In this document: piece after piece, positions 35,021 to 45,016 of the stretch | Position numbering within the stretch: the first letter of the stretch is position 1 | Layout of the letters: every line of letters begins with the position of its first letter | NCBI RefSeq assembly: GCF_016745095.1 | Contig: NZ_CP067087.1 | Coordinates: 1,476,501-1,540,500 of the forward strand | Reading direction: 5' to 3' | Source of the DNA: Croceicoccus sp. YJ47 | GTDB taxonomy: Bacteria > Pseudomonadota > Alphaproteobacteria > Sphingomonadales > Sphingomonadaceae | DNA length: 64,000 nucleotides | Translations under genes and position numbers: made by a program | Notes under the pieces: generated by a model | The model's database searches: none | Told to the model about the DNA's origin: nothing | The model's input: the letters and a program-made list of their open reading frames with translations, nothing else

Positions 35021-37403
35021 TCAATCCTCGGCGCTGGGTTCGCCGGAAGTCGTGCCCGTTTCGGAGCCTTCCTCGCCCGGCGCGTCCTTTTTCGGTTTCT
35101 TGCGCTTCTTCACCGCCTTGGGAGGGGCGGGCGTCAGCTCGAAATTCAGCACCGGCTTGCCGTCCTCGCCATCCTTCGCGCCGACATGGACCTCGCCGCC
35201 CTGCGCCAGCTTCCCGAACAACAGCTCCTCGGCCAGCGGCTGCTTCACCTTTTCCTGGATCAGCCGGCCCATCGGGCGCGCACCGTAGAGCCGGTCGTAA
35301 CCGCGTTCACCCAGCCATTCGCGGGCATCGCTATCGAACTGGATATGCACGTTCTGATCGGCGAGTTGCAGTTCGAGCTGCAGGATGAACTTGTCCACCA
35401 CGCGGCTGACGATCGTCTTGCCGAGATAGGCGAAGGGCACGATCGCATCGAGACGGTTGCGGAATTCGGGGGTGAACATCTTCTTCACCGCCTCTTCGCT
35501 CGCATCGTCCTTCGATACGTCGCCGAAACCGATGCCGCTGCGCTGCATGTCGGCGGCGCCCGCATTGGTCGTCATGATCAGCACGACATTGCGGAAATCG
35601 ACCGTCTTGCCGTGATGGTCGGTCAGGCGTCCGTTATCCATGACCTGCAACAATATGTTGAAGAGGTCGGGATGCGCCTTCTCGATCTCGTCGAGCAGAA
35701 GCACGCAATGCGGCTGCTGATCGATGGCATCGGTGAGCAGGCCGCCCTGATCGAAACCGACATAGCCCGGAGGCGCGCCGATCAGCCGCGAAACCGAATG
35801 CCGCTCCATATATTCCGACATGTCGAAACGTTGCAGCGGAATGCCCATGATGTCGGCCAGCTGCCGCGCGACTTCGGTCTTGCCGACGCCGGTGGGGCCG
35901 GAAAACAGGAACGATCCGATCGGCTTGTCCGGATCGCGCAGCCCCGCGCGGCTCAGCTTCATTGCGGTGGACAGCACCTCGATCGCGCGGTCCTGTCCGA
36001 ACACGACATGTTTGAGATCGCGGCTCAGGTTTTCGAGCGCCTTCTTGTCGTCCTTCGACACCGATTTGGCCGGGATGCGGGCCATGGTGGAGATGACTTT
36101 CTCGATCTCCTTGGCGGTGATCGTCTTCTTTCGGCGGCTGGGGGGCACGAGCATCTGCATCGCGCCGACCTCGTCGATCACGTCGATCGCCTTGTCCGGC
36201 AATTTGCGGTCGTTGATGTAACGCGCGGACAGTTCCACCGCGGTCTTGATCGCGTCGGGGGTGTATTTCACCTTGTGGTGATCCTCGAACGCGGTGCGCA
36301 GGCCGCGCAGGATCTTCACCGTATCCTCGACCGACGGTTCGTTGACGTCGATCTTCTGGAACCGGCGCAGCAGGGCGCGGTCCTTTTCGAAATGGTTGCG
36401 GAATTCCTTGTAGGTCGTCGACCCGATGCACCGGATCGCACCCGACGACAGCGCCGGCTTCAACAGGTTGGACGCATCCATCGCCCCGCCGCTGGTCGCG
36501 CCAGCTCCGATCACGGTGTGGATCTCGTCGATGAACAGCACCGCGTCGGGCATTTTCTCAAGCTCGGAGACGACCTGCTTCAACCGCTCCTCGAAATCGC
36601 CGCGATAGCGCGTGCCCGCGAGCAACGAGCCCATGTCGAGCGAATAGATGACGGCATCCTGCAACACCTCGGGCACCTGGCCCTCGACGATCTTGCGCGC
36701 CAGGCCCTCCGCGATCGCGGTCTTGCCCACGCCGGGATCGCCGACATAGAGCGGGTTGTTCTTCGACCGGCGGCACAGGATCTGCACCGTGCGGTCCACC
36801 TCGGAATTGCGGCCGATGAGCGGATCGACCTTCCCGCCGCGCGCCTTTTCGTTGAGGTTGACCGTGAACTGGTCGAGCGCGGTTTCCTTCTTGCCCTTGC
36901 CGTCGGCCTTGTCCTCGGCGCGGGGTTCGTCGTCCGCGCCCTTGGCCGGGGGCTTCGGCACGGCCGGTCTTGCCGATGCCGTGGCTGATGAAGCTGACCG
37001 CGTCGAGGCGGCTCATGTCCTGCTGCTGCAGGAAATAGACGGCATAGGAATCACGTTCGGAAAACAGCGCGACCAGCACGTTCGCGCCCGTCACGGTATC
37101 CTTGCCCGACGATTGCACGTGCAGGATCGCGCGTTGAATCACCCGCTGAAACCCGGCGGTGGGGGACGGGTCGGCCTTTTCCGCGGTCTTGAGCGACTGA
37201 TACTCCTGATCGAGATATTGTTTGACCACGCCGCCCAGTTCGGAGGTGTCGACGCCGCAGGCTTCCATGACCTGCGCGGCATCGTCATCGCCGATGAGTG
37301 CGAGCAGGAGATGTTCCAGAGTCGCATATTCGTGACTGCGCTCTGCCGCATTGGCGAGCGCGGTATGCAGCGTCTTTTCGAGGCTCTGGGCAAATGAGGG
37401 CAT
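35021..37403 (-). pseudogene. clpA: ATP-dependent Clp protease ATP-binding subunit ClpA, frameshifted
   Basis: Two frames make one ClpA. The first, from ATG 37403, holds the N-terminal domain (MPSFAQSLEKTLHTALANAAERSHE to about residue 146, SFISHGIGKTGR). The second, open from 36961 to 35021, holds both AAA+ modules: GDPGVGKT and VLFIDEIHT, then GPTGVGKT and LLLDEIEK, and ends in a charged low-complexity tail. Frames join at 36962-36970, where one base appears extra in GGCCGTGCCG. ClpA feeds substrates to ClpP. A true mutation would split the protein, although the second piece might still be made from an internal start. No clpS gene is next to it. Confidence 0.88.
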
Positions 37404-37596
37404 ATCTTACTTCAATCCTTGCCGAAATCTGATTGCGGGACCGATGATACGATACCGGGTATGAACGGATCGCGAATGCCATGGTCCGCACGGGCTTCCG
37501 CGCGATTCATCGCGGGTCTTTCCAGGCGGGTCTGTCCGGGGATACGCGCAGGCGAAACGCACGCCACCATTCGCATGGGCGAGGCGGCGCGAACCA

Positions 37597-37797
37597 TCAC
37601 GCAGGCGGCCTGAACAAGAGCTCTGCCGCCCGACGGTGCCGGTCCGCTTTATCCATGTGGGAACGGGTGCGCGCGATTTCCAGTTCGAGGCGCCCGATAC
37701 GATCGCGCAATTCATCCTGTGACAGGGAATCGAGCGATTCGGCTGCGAGCATGCTCGCCAGGTCGCCCTTTGTGCGTGGAAGATCGTCGCCGTCCAT
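37597..37797 (-). CDS. DUF1192 family protein
   Basis: A 66-residue protein with an N-terminal DDLPR motif and a short coiled coil (SLDSLSQDELRDRIGRLELE followed by IARTRSHMDKADRHRRAAELLF), the pattern of the alphaproteobacterial DUF1192 family. Function is unknown. The start at Met 37797 gives the family N-terminus; the in-frame extension to 37839 does not. It sits alone between clpA (193 bp away, same strand) and the divergent quinone oxidoreductase. Confidence 0.78.
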   Translation of the reverse strand: MDGDDLPRTKGDLASMLAAESLDSLSQDELRDRIGRLELEIARTRSHMDKADRHRRAAELLFRPPA

Positions 37798-37982
37798 TGC
37801 AGTGCACAATGTTGGCCGTGATCGGCTTGCTGTCAACACGGTAGCGCGTTAACGGTTCGATTGTGGCGCGAAATCCACATGCCATCCGTGCGTGGACGAT
37901 CCGTCTCTAAGTGCATGGGCCGGCATGCGAGGCGCCCGCCCCGCCCCACGATGGCCCGTTCCCAGTGATGGAAGGAATTGCG

Positions 37983-38981
37983 ATGACGCAGGACGAGATG
38001 ACCGCGGTGCTTTTCGAAAAACCCGGCGGTCCCGAAGTCGCACGGACGCAGACCGTGGCCCGTCCGAAACCGGGTCCGGGGCAGGTGCTCATCCGCGTCG
38101 CCCATGCCGGGGTGAACCGACCCGACATCATCCAGCGTGAGGGCAAATACCCCCCGCCGCCCGGTGCACCGGACATTCCCGGCCTCGAAATATCGGGCAC
38201 GGTCGCGATGCTGGGCGACGGGGTGGATACGCTGGCGGAAGGGGACCGGGTCTGCGCGCTGGTATCGGGTGGTGGCTATGCGCAATATTGCGTGGCGGAT
38301 GCGCGCCATTGCCTGCCGGTGCCGGACGGGCTGTCCATGGCGGAGGCCGCGGCCATGCCCGAAACGCTGTTCACCGTGTGGCACAACGTGTTCGACCGCG
38401 GATCGGCCGCGGATGGCGATACGATGCTGCTGCATGGCGGGACGAGTGGCATCGGCACGATGGCCGCGATGCTGGCGAAACTGTTCCGGGTGCGCACGAT
38501 CGTGACCTGCGGAAGCGATGAAAAATGCGAGGCCGCGCTGCGCATCGGGGCGGATCATGCCATCAATTACAAGACGCAGGATTTCGTCGCCGAAACCGCC
38601 CGCATCACCGGGGACAAGGGCGTGAACGTCGTGCTGGACATGGTGTCGGGCGATTATGTTGCGCGCAACATCGAATGCCTCGCGCCCGATGGGCGGCACG
38701 TGACGATCGCGGTGCTCGGCGGCGCGAAGGCGACTATCAATATGGGCAATGTCATGCGCAAGCGCCTCCGTCTCACCGGCTCCACGCTCCGCCCGCGCAG
38801 CGCCGATTTCAAGGCCGCGCTGGCGCAGGAAATCCGCCGGGTGGTCTGGCCCTTCGTCGAAAACGGACAGCTGCGCCCGGTCATGGACCGCCGTTTCGCG
38901 CTTGCCGACGTGGCCGATGCGCATGCCTACATGGACAGCGGCGATCATATCGGGAAGGTCGTGCTCGACGTTGAGGGGTGA
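37983..38981 (+). CDS. NAD(P)H quinone oxidoreductase (zinc-less MDR)
   Basis: A 332-residue medium-chain dehydrogenase/reductase of the quinone-oxidoreductase type. N-terminal GroES-like domain with VAHAGVNRPDIIQREG and IPGLEISG, then the NADPH-binding Rossmann part with LLHGGTSGIGTMAAMLAK. It lacks the zinc-binding cysteines of alcohol dehydrogenases. Substrate unknown. ATG 37983, after GGAAGGA, was chosen; two earlier in-frame starts (37911, 37968) are possible. Confidence 0.88.
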   Translation: MTQDEMTAVLFEKPGGPEVARTQTVARPKPGPGQVLIRVAHAGVNRPDIIQREGKYPPPPGAPDIPGLEISGTVAMLGDGVDTLAEGDRVCALVSGGGYAQYCVADARHCLPVPDGLSMAEAAAMPETLFTVWHNVFDRGSAADGDTMLLHGGTSGIGTMAAMLAKLFRVRTIVTCGSDEKCEAALRIGADHAINYKTQDFVAETARITGDKGVNVVLDMVSGDYVARNIECLAPDGRHVTIAVLGGAKATINMGNVMRKRLRLTGSTLRPRSADFKAALAQEIRRVVWPFVENGQLRPVMDRRFALADVADAHAYMDSGDHIGKVVLDVEG

Positions 38982-39155
38982 GTGCGCGGGCTGGCGCCCC
39001 TGCCCCCGGTCTGCCACTAATGCTTGCCCTTGTGCGCTCTATGGCGTAATCGGCACGGGCAAGCGGCCGCTCCGGGAAGGGGCGGCCCTTATCGTATTCA
39101 ACCCCCGCGCGCAGGCCGTTCCCGGCCCGCCGGGGCCAAGCCAGAGGGTTTTCCC

Positions 39156-39863
39156 GTGAGCCAGAACCAAGCAACTCCGCTGATGCCGCATGCAACCGCG
39201 AGCTGGCTGGTGGACAACACCGCCCTGACCTTCGACCAGATCGCCGACTTCTGCGGCCTCCACATCCTCGAGGTGCAGGCGATGGCCGACGACATGGCAG
39301 GACAGAAATACACCGGGCGCGATCCCGTCCGCGCCGGCGAACTCACCCATGCCGAGATCGAGAAGGCGCAGGACGATTTGTCCTACCGCATGAAGATGCA
39401 CAAGGCGCCGGTGCAGATGCAGCGCACCAAGGGCCCGCGTTATACCCCGGTGTCGAAGCGCCAGGACAAGCCCGATGGCATCGCGTGGATCCTGCGCAAC
39501 CATCCGGAAATTTCCGACGCGCAGATTTCGAAGATGATCGGCACCACGCGCAATACGATCGCCGCGATTCGCGACCGTTCGCACTGGAACATTCAGAACA
39601 TTAATCCCAAGGATCCGGTCACGCTCGGCCTGTGTTCGCAGCGCGAGCTCGACGCCGCCGTCACCAAGGCGGCGAAGAAGGCCGGCACCGACGAGGCGGA
39701 GCCCAAGACCGACACCCGCCTCACCGACGATCGCCAGGCGCTCATCGACGAGCTCAAGGCCGAGCGCGTACAGGCGGCACAGGACGCGGTCGAAGCCGCG
39801 CAGGAAGCCGAGGCGCAGGCCTGGCTCGACGCCCGCAAGGCCGAGGGCAACGCGCAGGATTGA
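39156..39863 (+). CDS. trcR: DUF1013 protein, TrcR-type cell-cycle transcriptional regulator
   Basis: A 235-residue protein of the alphaproteobacterial DUF1013 family, whose Caulobacter member is annotated as the cell-cycle transcriptional regulator TrcR. The N-terminal PLMPHATASWLVDNTALTF, the helix-turn-helix-like FDQIADFCGLHILEVQAMADD and NTIAAIRDRSHWN are family features. The C-terminus is a long Ala/Glu/Lys-rich helix. GTG 39156 begins (M)SQNQATPLMPHA as in relatives; an in-frame ATG at 39024 adds unrelated residues. A terminator follows. Confidence 0.85.
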   Translation: MSQNQATPLMPHATASWLVDNTALTFDQIADFCGLHILEVQAMADDMAGQKYTGRDPVRAGELTHAEIEKAQDDLSYRMKMHKAPVQMQRTKGPRYTPVSKRQDKPDGIAWILRNHPEISDAQISKMIGTTRNTIAAIRDRSHWNIQNINPKDPVTLGLCSQRELDAAVTKAAKKAGTDEAEPKTDTRLTDDRQALIDELKAERVQAAQDAVEAAQEAEAQAWLDARKAEGNAQD

Positions 39864-39900
39864 TCCGCGCCATCGGCCGCGACAATCCGGCAATTGCTTG

Positions 39901-39938
39901 AAAAAGCCCGGCCCCCATTGCGGGAGCCGGGCTTTTTC
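39901..39938 (+). terminator. Intrinsic terminator after trcR
   Basis: AAAAAGCCCGGC pairs with GCCGGGCTTTTT around a short loop: a perfect, near-symmetrical stem with flanking A and T runs, 37 bp after the trcR stop. Confidence 0.93.
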
Positions 39939-40036
39939 ATGCGCGCGGCGGGCGCGAAACCGGTGCCGGATCGGCTTGCAGGAACGGGCGGACTGTGCAA
40001 AATAGCTTACAAAGATGTAAGTAGGAGAGTGTGCAC

Positions 40037-41722
40037 GTGTCCGAATGGCCCCCGCAGGATGCGGGCGAAACCGCACTGGTTGAAAACTACCGCCACCCGG
40101 GAAGCTGGGATCAGCAGTTCGAGCCGTTGACGGTGCCGGCCATGTTCGCGGCATCGCGGGACCGTGCGGGCGGGGATGCGCTGGTCGATTTTTACGGACG
40201 CCGTTTCACCTATCGCGAGATGCACCGGGAGGCATCGCGCATCGCCGCCGCGCTGCAGGCGCGGGGCATCGGCAAGGGCGACCGCGTCGGCCTGTTCCTG
40301 CCGAACGTGCCGATGTACGTCAGCGCCTATTACGGCATCATGATCGCAGGCGCGTCGGCGGTGAATTTCTCACCCCTCTACACCGTCGAAGAACTCGCCG
40401 CGCAGGTCGCGGATTCCGGGATCGACACGCTCTTCACGCTCGACAGCAGCGCGCTTTTCCCCACCGCGTGCAAGGTGCTGGACCAGTCGCGGCTCGAACG
40501 GCTCATCGTCGGGCGGCTGAAGCACATGTTGCCCATCGGCAAGAGCGCGCTTTTGCGGGCGTTCGGGCGAAAGCAGGTGTCGGACCTGCCCGATGACGAC
40601 CGCATCGTCGACCTCTGGGCGTTCATGGCGGGCCATACCGATCCCGAACCAGTCGAACTCGACCCGATGGACGATGTCGCGCTGATCCAATATACCGGCG
40701 GCACCACCGGCGTTCCGAAGGGCGCCATGCTCACGCATCAGAACCTTACCGCCAATGCGCGGCAGGTCGCACGGATCGACGCGCATCGCGGCGAACGCGA
40801 CGTGATCGTCGGCGTGCTCCCGCTGTTCCACGTGTTCGCCAATACCTGCGTGCTCAATCGCACCGTGCTGTCCGGCGGGATGATTGCGATGCTGCCGCGA
40901 TTCGATGCGCGCGATACGCTCAAAACGATCGAGCGGGTCGAGGCGACCTCTCTGCCCGGCGTTCCGACGATGTATCAGGCGCTGATCGACCGGCCCGAAG
41001 CCGCGCACACCGATTTTTCGTCCTTGCGCGTCTGTATAGCCGGCGGGGCGCCCCTGCCCCTCCCGCTCAAGGAGAAGTTTCAGCACACGACCGGCGCGAA
41101 ACTGATCGAGGGTTACGGGCTCACCGAAAGTTCGGGCGTGGTGTCGGCCAATCCTTATGAAGACGGCGAAAAGGTCGGGACGATCGGGCAATTGCTGCCC
41201 GGCACGCGCATTCGCCTGCTGAACAAAGAAGACCCGTCGCAGATGGCCGCGGCCGGTGAGCCGGGCGAGCTCGCGATCAAGGGGCCGCAGATCATGAAGG
41301 GTTACTGGGGCAGGGAATCCGGCGATGATTTCGCCGATGGCTATTTCCGCACCGGCGACGTGGCGACCGTCGACGCGGAGGGGTTCCTGAACATCGTCGA
41401 CCGGATCAAGGACATGATCAGCGTCGGCGGGTTCAAGGTGTTCCCCAGCCAGATCGAGGACATCTTGCTCGAATTCGACGCGGTGAAGGAAGCTTTGGTG
41501 ATCGGCGTGCCCGATGCCTATCGCGGCGAGAGCCCCAAGGCGTTCGTCACGCTGAACGACGGGTTTGCCGAGGATGGCGATGTGCTCAAGGACCGGCTGA
41601 ACGCGCGTCTGGGCAAGCATGAGCGTGTCGTCGGGGTCGTCGTTCGCGAGGAACTGCCGAAAACCATGATCGGAAAGCTCGACCGCAAGGCTTTGCGGGC
41701 GCTGGAGGCGGTTCCGGCATGA
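40037..41722 (+). CDS. Long-chain acyl-CoA synthetase (AMP-forming)
   Basis: A 561-residue ANL-superfamily enzyme that activates a fatty acid to acyl-AMP then acyl-CoA. The P-loop YTGGTTGVPKGAMLTH (about residues 222-237), the acid-binding loop EGYGLTESSG, YFRTGDVATVD and the C-terminal DRIKDMISVGGFKVFPSQIE with the late catalytic Lys in PKTMIGKLDRKAL are intact. Length and order fit the FadD group; the preferred chain length is not readable. GTG 40037 lies nine bases after GGAG; GTG 40031 is also possible. A parS-like site follows its stop. Confidence 0.92.
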   Translation: MSEWPPQDAGETALVENYRHPGSWDQQFEPLTVPAMFAASRDRAGGDALVDFYGRRFTYREMHREASRIAAALQARGIGKGDRVGLFLPNVPMYVSAYYGIMIAGASAVNFSPLYTVEELAAQVADSGIDTLFTLDSSALFPTACKVLDQSRLERLIVGRLKHMLPIGKSALLRAFGRKQVSDLPDDDRIVDLWAFMAGHTDPEPVELDPMDDVALIQYTGGTTGVPKGAMLTHQNLTANARQVARIDAHRGERDVIVGVLPLFHVFANTCVLNRTVLSGGMIAMLPRFDARDTLKTIERVEATSLPGVPTMYQALIDRPEAAHTDFSSLRVCIAGGAPLPLPLKEKFQHTTGAKLIEGYGLTESSGVVSANPYEDGEKVGTIGQLLPGTRIRLLNKEDPSQMAAAGEPGELAIKGPQIMKGYWGRESGDDFADGYFRTGDVATVDAEGFLNIVDRIKDMISVGGFKVFPSQIEDILLEFDAVKEALVIGVPDAYRGESPKAFVTLNDGFAEDGDVLKDRLNARLGKHERVVGVVVREELPKTMIGKLDRKALRALEAVPA

Positions 41723-41732
41723 GCGTACGGGT

Positions 41733-41746
41733 GTTTCACGTGAAAT
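41733..41746. other. parS-like site 8 (intergenic, before proA)
   Basis: GTTTCACGTGAAAT, 13 of 14 to the consensus. It lies in the 288-bp gap between the acyl-CoA synthetase and proA and is the only clear site on the right arm, about 9.7 kb from the proposed oriC. Confidence 0.7.
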
Positions 41747-42010
41747 AGGATGGTGGAGAGTCTCGGCGTCACCGGCGGCGGGGGCGGATCGAAACGCCAC
41801 ACCCATACGACGGCACGGGCAATAGCGGTTTGGTGACGTTTGCGGCGAATTGCAGGCTTTGTGAGGTCGGGCGTGGAACCCTCGCCGTGCCCAACCTGTC
41901 CGTCGCGCGAATCGTGCGGCAACCTTGCATTGATCATGCATCCCGCACATCCTGCCGTAAATTCCGGGCTTGCCCCTGACTTTTGCAGTGCAACATGCTA
42001 TGTATGGGCC

Positions 42011-43300
42011 ATGAACATGACAGAGACGCTCGAACCCGAAACGAAGGCGGAAACGCCCGAACACCTGATCTCCCGCCTGGCCAAGGATGCCCGCGCCGCA
42101 CAGCGCGTGCTCGCCGGCATGGCCGATGGCGACAAGGCCGATGCCTTGCGCGCCGCCGCCGCCGCGCTGCGGGAGGACAAGGATGCCATCCTCGCCGCCA
42201 ATGCCAAGGACATTGCCGCCGGCAAGGAACGCGATCTGCCCCCTGCCATGCTCGACCGGTTGAAGCTGGACGAGGAACGGCTCGAAGGGATTGCCAGCGC
42301 GGTGGAAAACGTCGCCGCCCTGCCCGACCCCGTCGGCGATGTGATCGACCGTTCCGAAATGCCCAACGGCCTCAAGATGTCGCGCGTGCGCGTGCCCATC
42401 GGCGTGATCGGCATCATTTACGAAAGCCGCCCGAACGTGACCGCCGATGCCGCTGCACTCTGCGTGCGGGCCGGGAACGCGGCGCTGCTGCGCGGCGGGA
42501 GCGAGGCGGTGCATTCCAACCGTGCCATCGACGCCGCTATGTCGCGCGGCCTTCTATCGAAGGGCGTGCCCGAAGGCGCCATCCAGCTGATCCCGACGCA
42601 GGACCGTGCCGCGGTCGGCGCGCTGCTCAAGGCGGCGGGCAAGGTTGACATGATCGTGCCACGCGGCGGCAAGTCGCTGGTCGCGCGGGTGCAGGAAGAG
42701 GCGCGCGTGCCGGTGCTCGCGCACCTCGACGGGATCAACCACACCTATGTCCACGCCGCTGCCGCGCCCGACATGGCAGAGGCGGTCGCCGTCAATGCCA
42801 AGATGCGCCGGACCGGCGTATGCGGGGCGCTGGAAACGCTGCTGCTCGACGCGAACTATCCCAAGAGCGAGGCGCTTCTAAGCAAAATTCTCGATTCGGG
42901 TTGCGCCCTTCGCGGCGACAGCCGGGCGCGTTCGCTCGACAGCCGGATCGACGCCGCCGATGACGAGGATTGGGACACCGAATATCTCGATGCGATCCTC
43001 GCGGTGAAGATCGTCGACGGTCTGGACGAGGCACTGGCGCACATCTCGGCGCATTCGTCGGGCCACACCGATGCCATCGTCACCGGCGATGCCGACACCG
43101 CCGAACGCTTCCTCAACGAAGTGGACAGCGCCATCGTCATGGCCAATGCGAGCAGCCAGTTCGCCGATGGCGGCGAATTCGGACTCGGCGCGGAAATCGG
43201 CATTGCCACCGGCCGCCTCCACGCACGCGGTCCGGTCGCGCTCGAAGGGTTGACGACCTATAAATGGCAGGTCCGCGGCACGGGGCAGACGCGCCCCTGA
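42011..43300 (+). CDS. proA: Glutamate-5-semialdehyde dehydrogenase
   Basis: A 429-residue ProA, reducing gamma-glutamyl phosphate to glutamate semialdehyde in proline synthesis. Motifs: GVIGIIYESRPNVTADAAALC, KSLVARVQEEA, the catalytic cysteine in RRTGVCGALETLL, and SSQFADGGEFGLGAEIGI near the end. The ATG at 42011 (or 42017) was chosen; translation from 41840 would cross the upstream gap. It begins the rightward run proA-nadD-rsfS-rlmH. Confidence 0.95.
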   Translation: MNMTETLEPETKAETPEHLISRLAKDARAAQRVLAGMADGDKADALRAAAAALREDKDAILAANAKDIAAGKERDLPPAMLDRLKLDEERLEGIASAVENVAALPDPVGDVIDRSEMPNGLKMSRVRVPIGVIGIIYESRPNVTADAAALCVRAGNAALLRGGSEAVHSNRAIDAAMSRGLLSKGVPEGAIQLIPTQDRAAVGALLKAAGKVDMIVPRGGKSLVARVQEEARVPVLAHLDGINHTYVHAAAAPDMAEAVAVNAKMRRTGVCGALETLLLDANYPKSEALLSKILDSGCALRGDSRARSLDSRIDAADDEDWDTEYLDAILAVKIVDGLDEALAHISAHSSGHTDAIVTGDADTAERFLNEVDSAIVMANASSQFADGGEFGLGAEIGIATGRLHARGPVALEGLTTYKWQVRGTGQTRP

Positions 43301-43329
43301 TGCGCCATTTGATGCGCATGGCGGGTTGA

Positions 43330-43998
43330 ATGCCCGCCATGCATCCCGTGCACACCGGGCTTCTGGGCGGGAGTTTCAATCCCGCCCATGGCGGCCACCG
43401 GCGGATCAGCCTGTTCGCGATGGATGCGCTGCACCTCGACGAGGTGTGGTGGATGGTATCGCCCGGCAATCCGTTGAAGGCAAAGGCGGGCATGGCCCCC
43501 CTTCCCGCCCGGCTGGCGTCGGCGCGCGATATGGCGCGCGGCACTCGCATCCGTGCCACCGCGATCGAGGCGCAGATGCAGACCCGCTACACCGTCGATA
43601 CGCTGCGTGCGCTCATCCGGCGCTATCCCGGACGGCGATTCGTGTGGCTAATGGGGTCGGACAATCTGGCGCAGTTTCACCGCTGGCGCGATTGGCGCAC
43701 GATTGCCCGGCTGTTGCCGATCGCGGTCATCGCACGGCCGGGATATGATGCGGCTGCGCTGCGCAGCCCGGCGATGGCGTGGCTCCGCCGCTATCGCGTG
43801 TCGCCGGCGCATCTGCAGGACAAGGGCCATACCCGCGGGTCTGCGCAGCGTCCAGCCTGGGCGTTTCTGCGGTTCGATCCCGACCCGCGTTCGGCCACCG
43901 CCATTCGCGCGAAATCGCCGGGCTGGGCAACGGATCACGCATCTCTGCGACCGCGCGACGGCGTGACCCGCCGCATCATATCGCAACCAAAGGGTTGA
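43330..43998 (+). CDS. nadD: Nicotinate-nucleotide adenylyltransferase
   Basis: A 222-residue NadD, joining nicotinate mononucleotide and ATP in NAD synthesis. The nucleotidyltransferase motif GGSFNPAHGGHRRIS holds the HxGH histidines (with PAHGGH); VWLMGSDNLAQFHRW and the C-terminal RSATAIRAK, equivalent to the ISSTxIR motif, follow. ATG 43330 or 43339 can start it. It lies 29 bp after proA. Confidence 0.95.
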   Translation: MPAMHPVHTGLLGGSFNPAHGGHRRISLFAMDALHLDEVWWMVSPGNPLKAKAGMAPLPARLASARDMARGTRIRATAIEAQMQTRYTVDTLRALIRRYPGRRFVWLMGSDNLAQFHRWRDWRTIARLLPIAVIARPGYDAAALRSPAMAWLRRYRVSPAHLQDKGHTRGSAQRPAWAFLRFDPDPRSATAIRAKSPGWATDHASLRPRDGVTRRIISQPKG

Positions 43999-44127
43999 GC
44001 CGCGGCCCAAGAGGGGCCACATTCATACGCGCAAGGCGCGGCCACGACCGGTCCATCGGCGAATCGATGAACCTTTTTTCCGCGACCCCATTTTTTTGAC
44101 CACATCGGGAGGCCTAAACACCCCATA

Positions 44128-44544
44128 ATGAATGAGGCGCACACTACGCCGGAACCGTCCGGCAACACCCCCACCGGCGATGCCGGTTATGCCAGCCCCG
44201 CCGACGCAGAGCCGGGCTCGCTTCACGAACTCGTCCTGCAATCGCTCGACGACGATCAGGCGCAGGAAACCGTGACCATCCCGCTGGAGGGCAAAAGCTC
44301 GATCGCGGATCACATGGTCATCGCATCGGGCCGGTCGAGCCGGCAGGTCGCCGCCATGGCGCAAAAACTGTCCGAGCGCGTGAAGCAGGGCGGCTTTGGC
44401 CCCGTGCGGATCGAAGGCTTGCCCGCGGCGGACTGGGTGCTGGTCGATGCGGGCGACGTGATCGTCCATCTCTTCCGGCCCGAGGTCCGCACCTTCTACA
44501 ATCTGGAGCGGATGTGGGGCTTCGGCGAGGGCGGCACGGCCTGA
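44128..44544 (+). CDS. rsfS: Ribosomal silencing factor
   Basis: A 138-residue RsfS (Iojap) protein, which binds uL14 on the 50S subunit and keeps the subunits apart in poor growth. After a polar N-terminal extension of about 30 residues come LQSLDDDQAQETVTIPL, MVIASGRSSRQVAAMA, GLPAADWVLVDAGDVIVHLF and FYNLERMWG, the typical order. It sits between nadD and rlmH as in many bacteria. The 129-bp upstream gap has a T-rich stretch but no clear terminator. Confidence 0.94.
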   Translation: MNEAHTTPEPSGNTPTGDAGYASPADAEPGSLHELVLQSLDDDQAQETVTIPLEGKSSIADHMVIASGRSSRQVAAMAQKLSERVKQGGFGPVRIEGLPAADWVLVDAGDVIVHLFRPEVRTFYNLERMWGFGEGGTA

Positions 44545-44589
44545 GCCGACCGGCTGGACCGGCGGGAGACGGGGCGATAGGGTCGCGCG

Positions 44590-45012
44590 ATGCGTTTGCA
44601 CATCATCGCCCGCGGAAAGATCGCCCGCTCCCCCGAAGCCGAGCTCGTCGACCGCTATATGAAGCGGATCGCCTGGCCGGTCCGTCTCACCGAACTGCCC
44701 GATAGCGGCGGTTCCATTCCCGCGGCGCAGACCCCGGCGCGCGAAATCCTGCTCGATGAACGCGGGCAGCAGATGTCGTCGGAAGATTTCGCCGCACTGC
44801 TGTCCAAATGGCGCGATACCGGCGTGCGCGAGGCGCGCTTTGTCATCGGGGCCGCCGATGGCCATGGCGATGCGGCGCGCCGGGATGCGGACCTCCTGCT
44901 CGGCTTTGGTCCCATGACCTGGCCGCATCTCATGGTGCGGGCCATGCTCGCCGAACAATTGTGGCGTGCGACCAGCATCGTGGCTGGCCACCCCTACCAC
45001 CGCTCGGGATGA
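44590..45012 (+). CDS. rlmH: 23S rRNA (pseudouridine-1915-N3)-methyltransferase
   Basis: A 140-residue SPOUT-class enzyme. Sequence features are IIARGKIARSPEAELVDRYMKRI at the N-terminus, VIGAADGHG for SAM binding in the trefoil knot, and a C-terminus ending WRATSIVAGHPYHR. It methylates pseudouridine 1915 in helix 69. Stop at 45010-45012; the envC-like gene follows within five bases. Confidence 0.95.
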   Translation: MRLHIIARGKIARSPEAELVDRYMKRIAWPVRLTELPDSGGSIPAAQTPAREILLDERGQQMSSEDFAALLSKWRDTGVREARFVIGAADGHGDAARRDADLLLGFGPMTWPHLMVRAMLAEQLWRATSIVAGHPYHRSG

Positions 45013-45016
45013 ATGC

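Noticed and set aside
40821-40836. TGTTCCACGTGTTCGC in the acyl-CoA synthetase as a parS site
   Set aside because: The left half is perfect but the right half does not match; it encodes the conserved LFHVFA motif.
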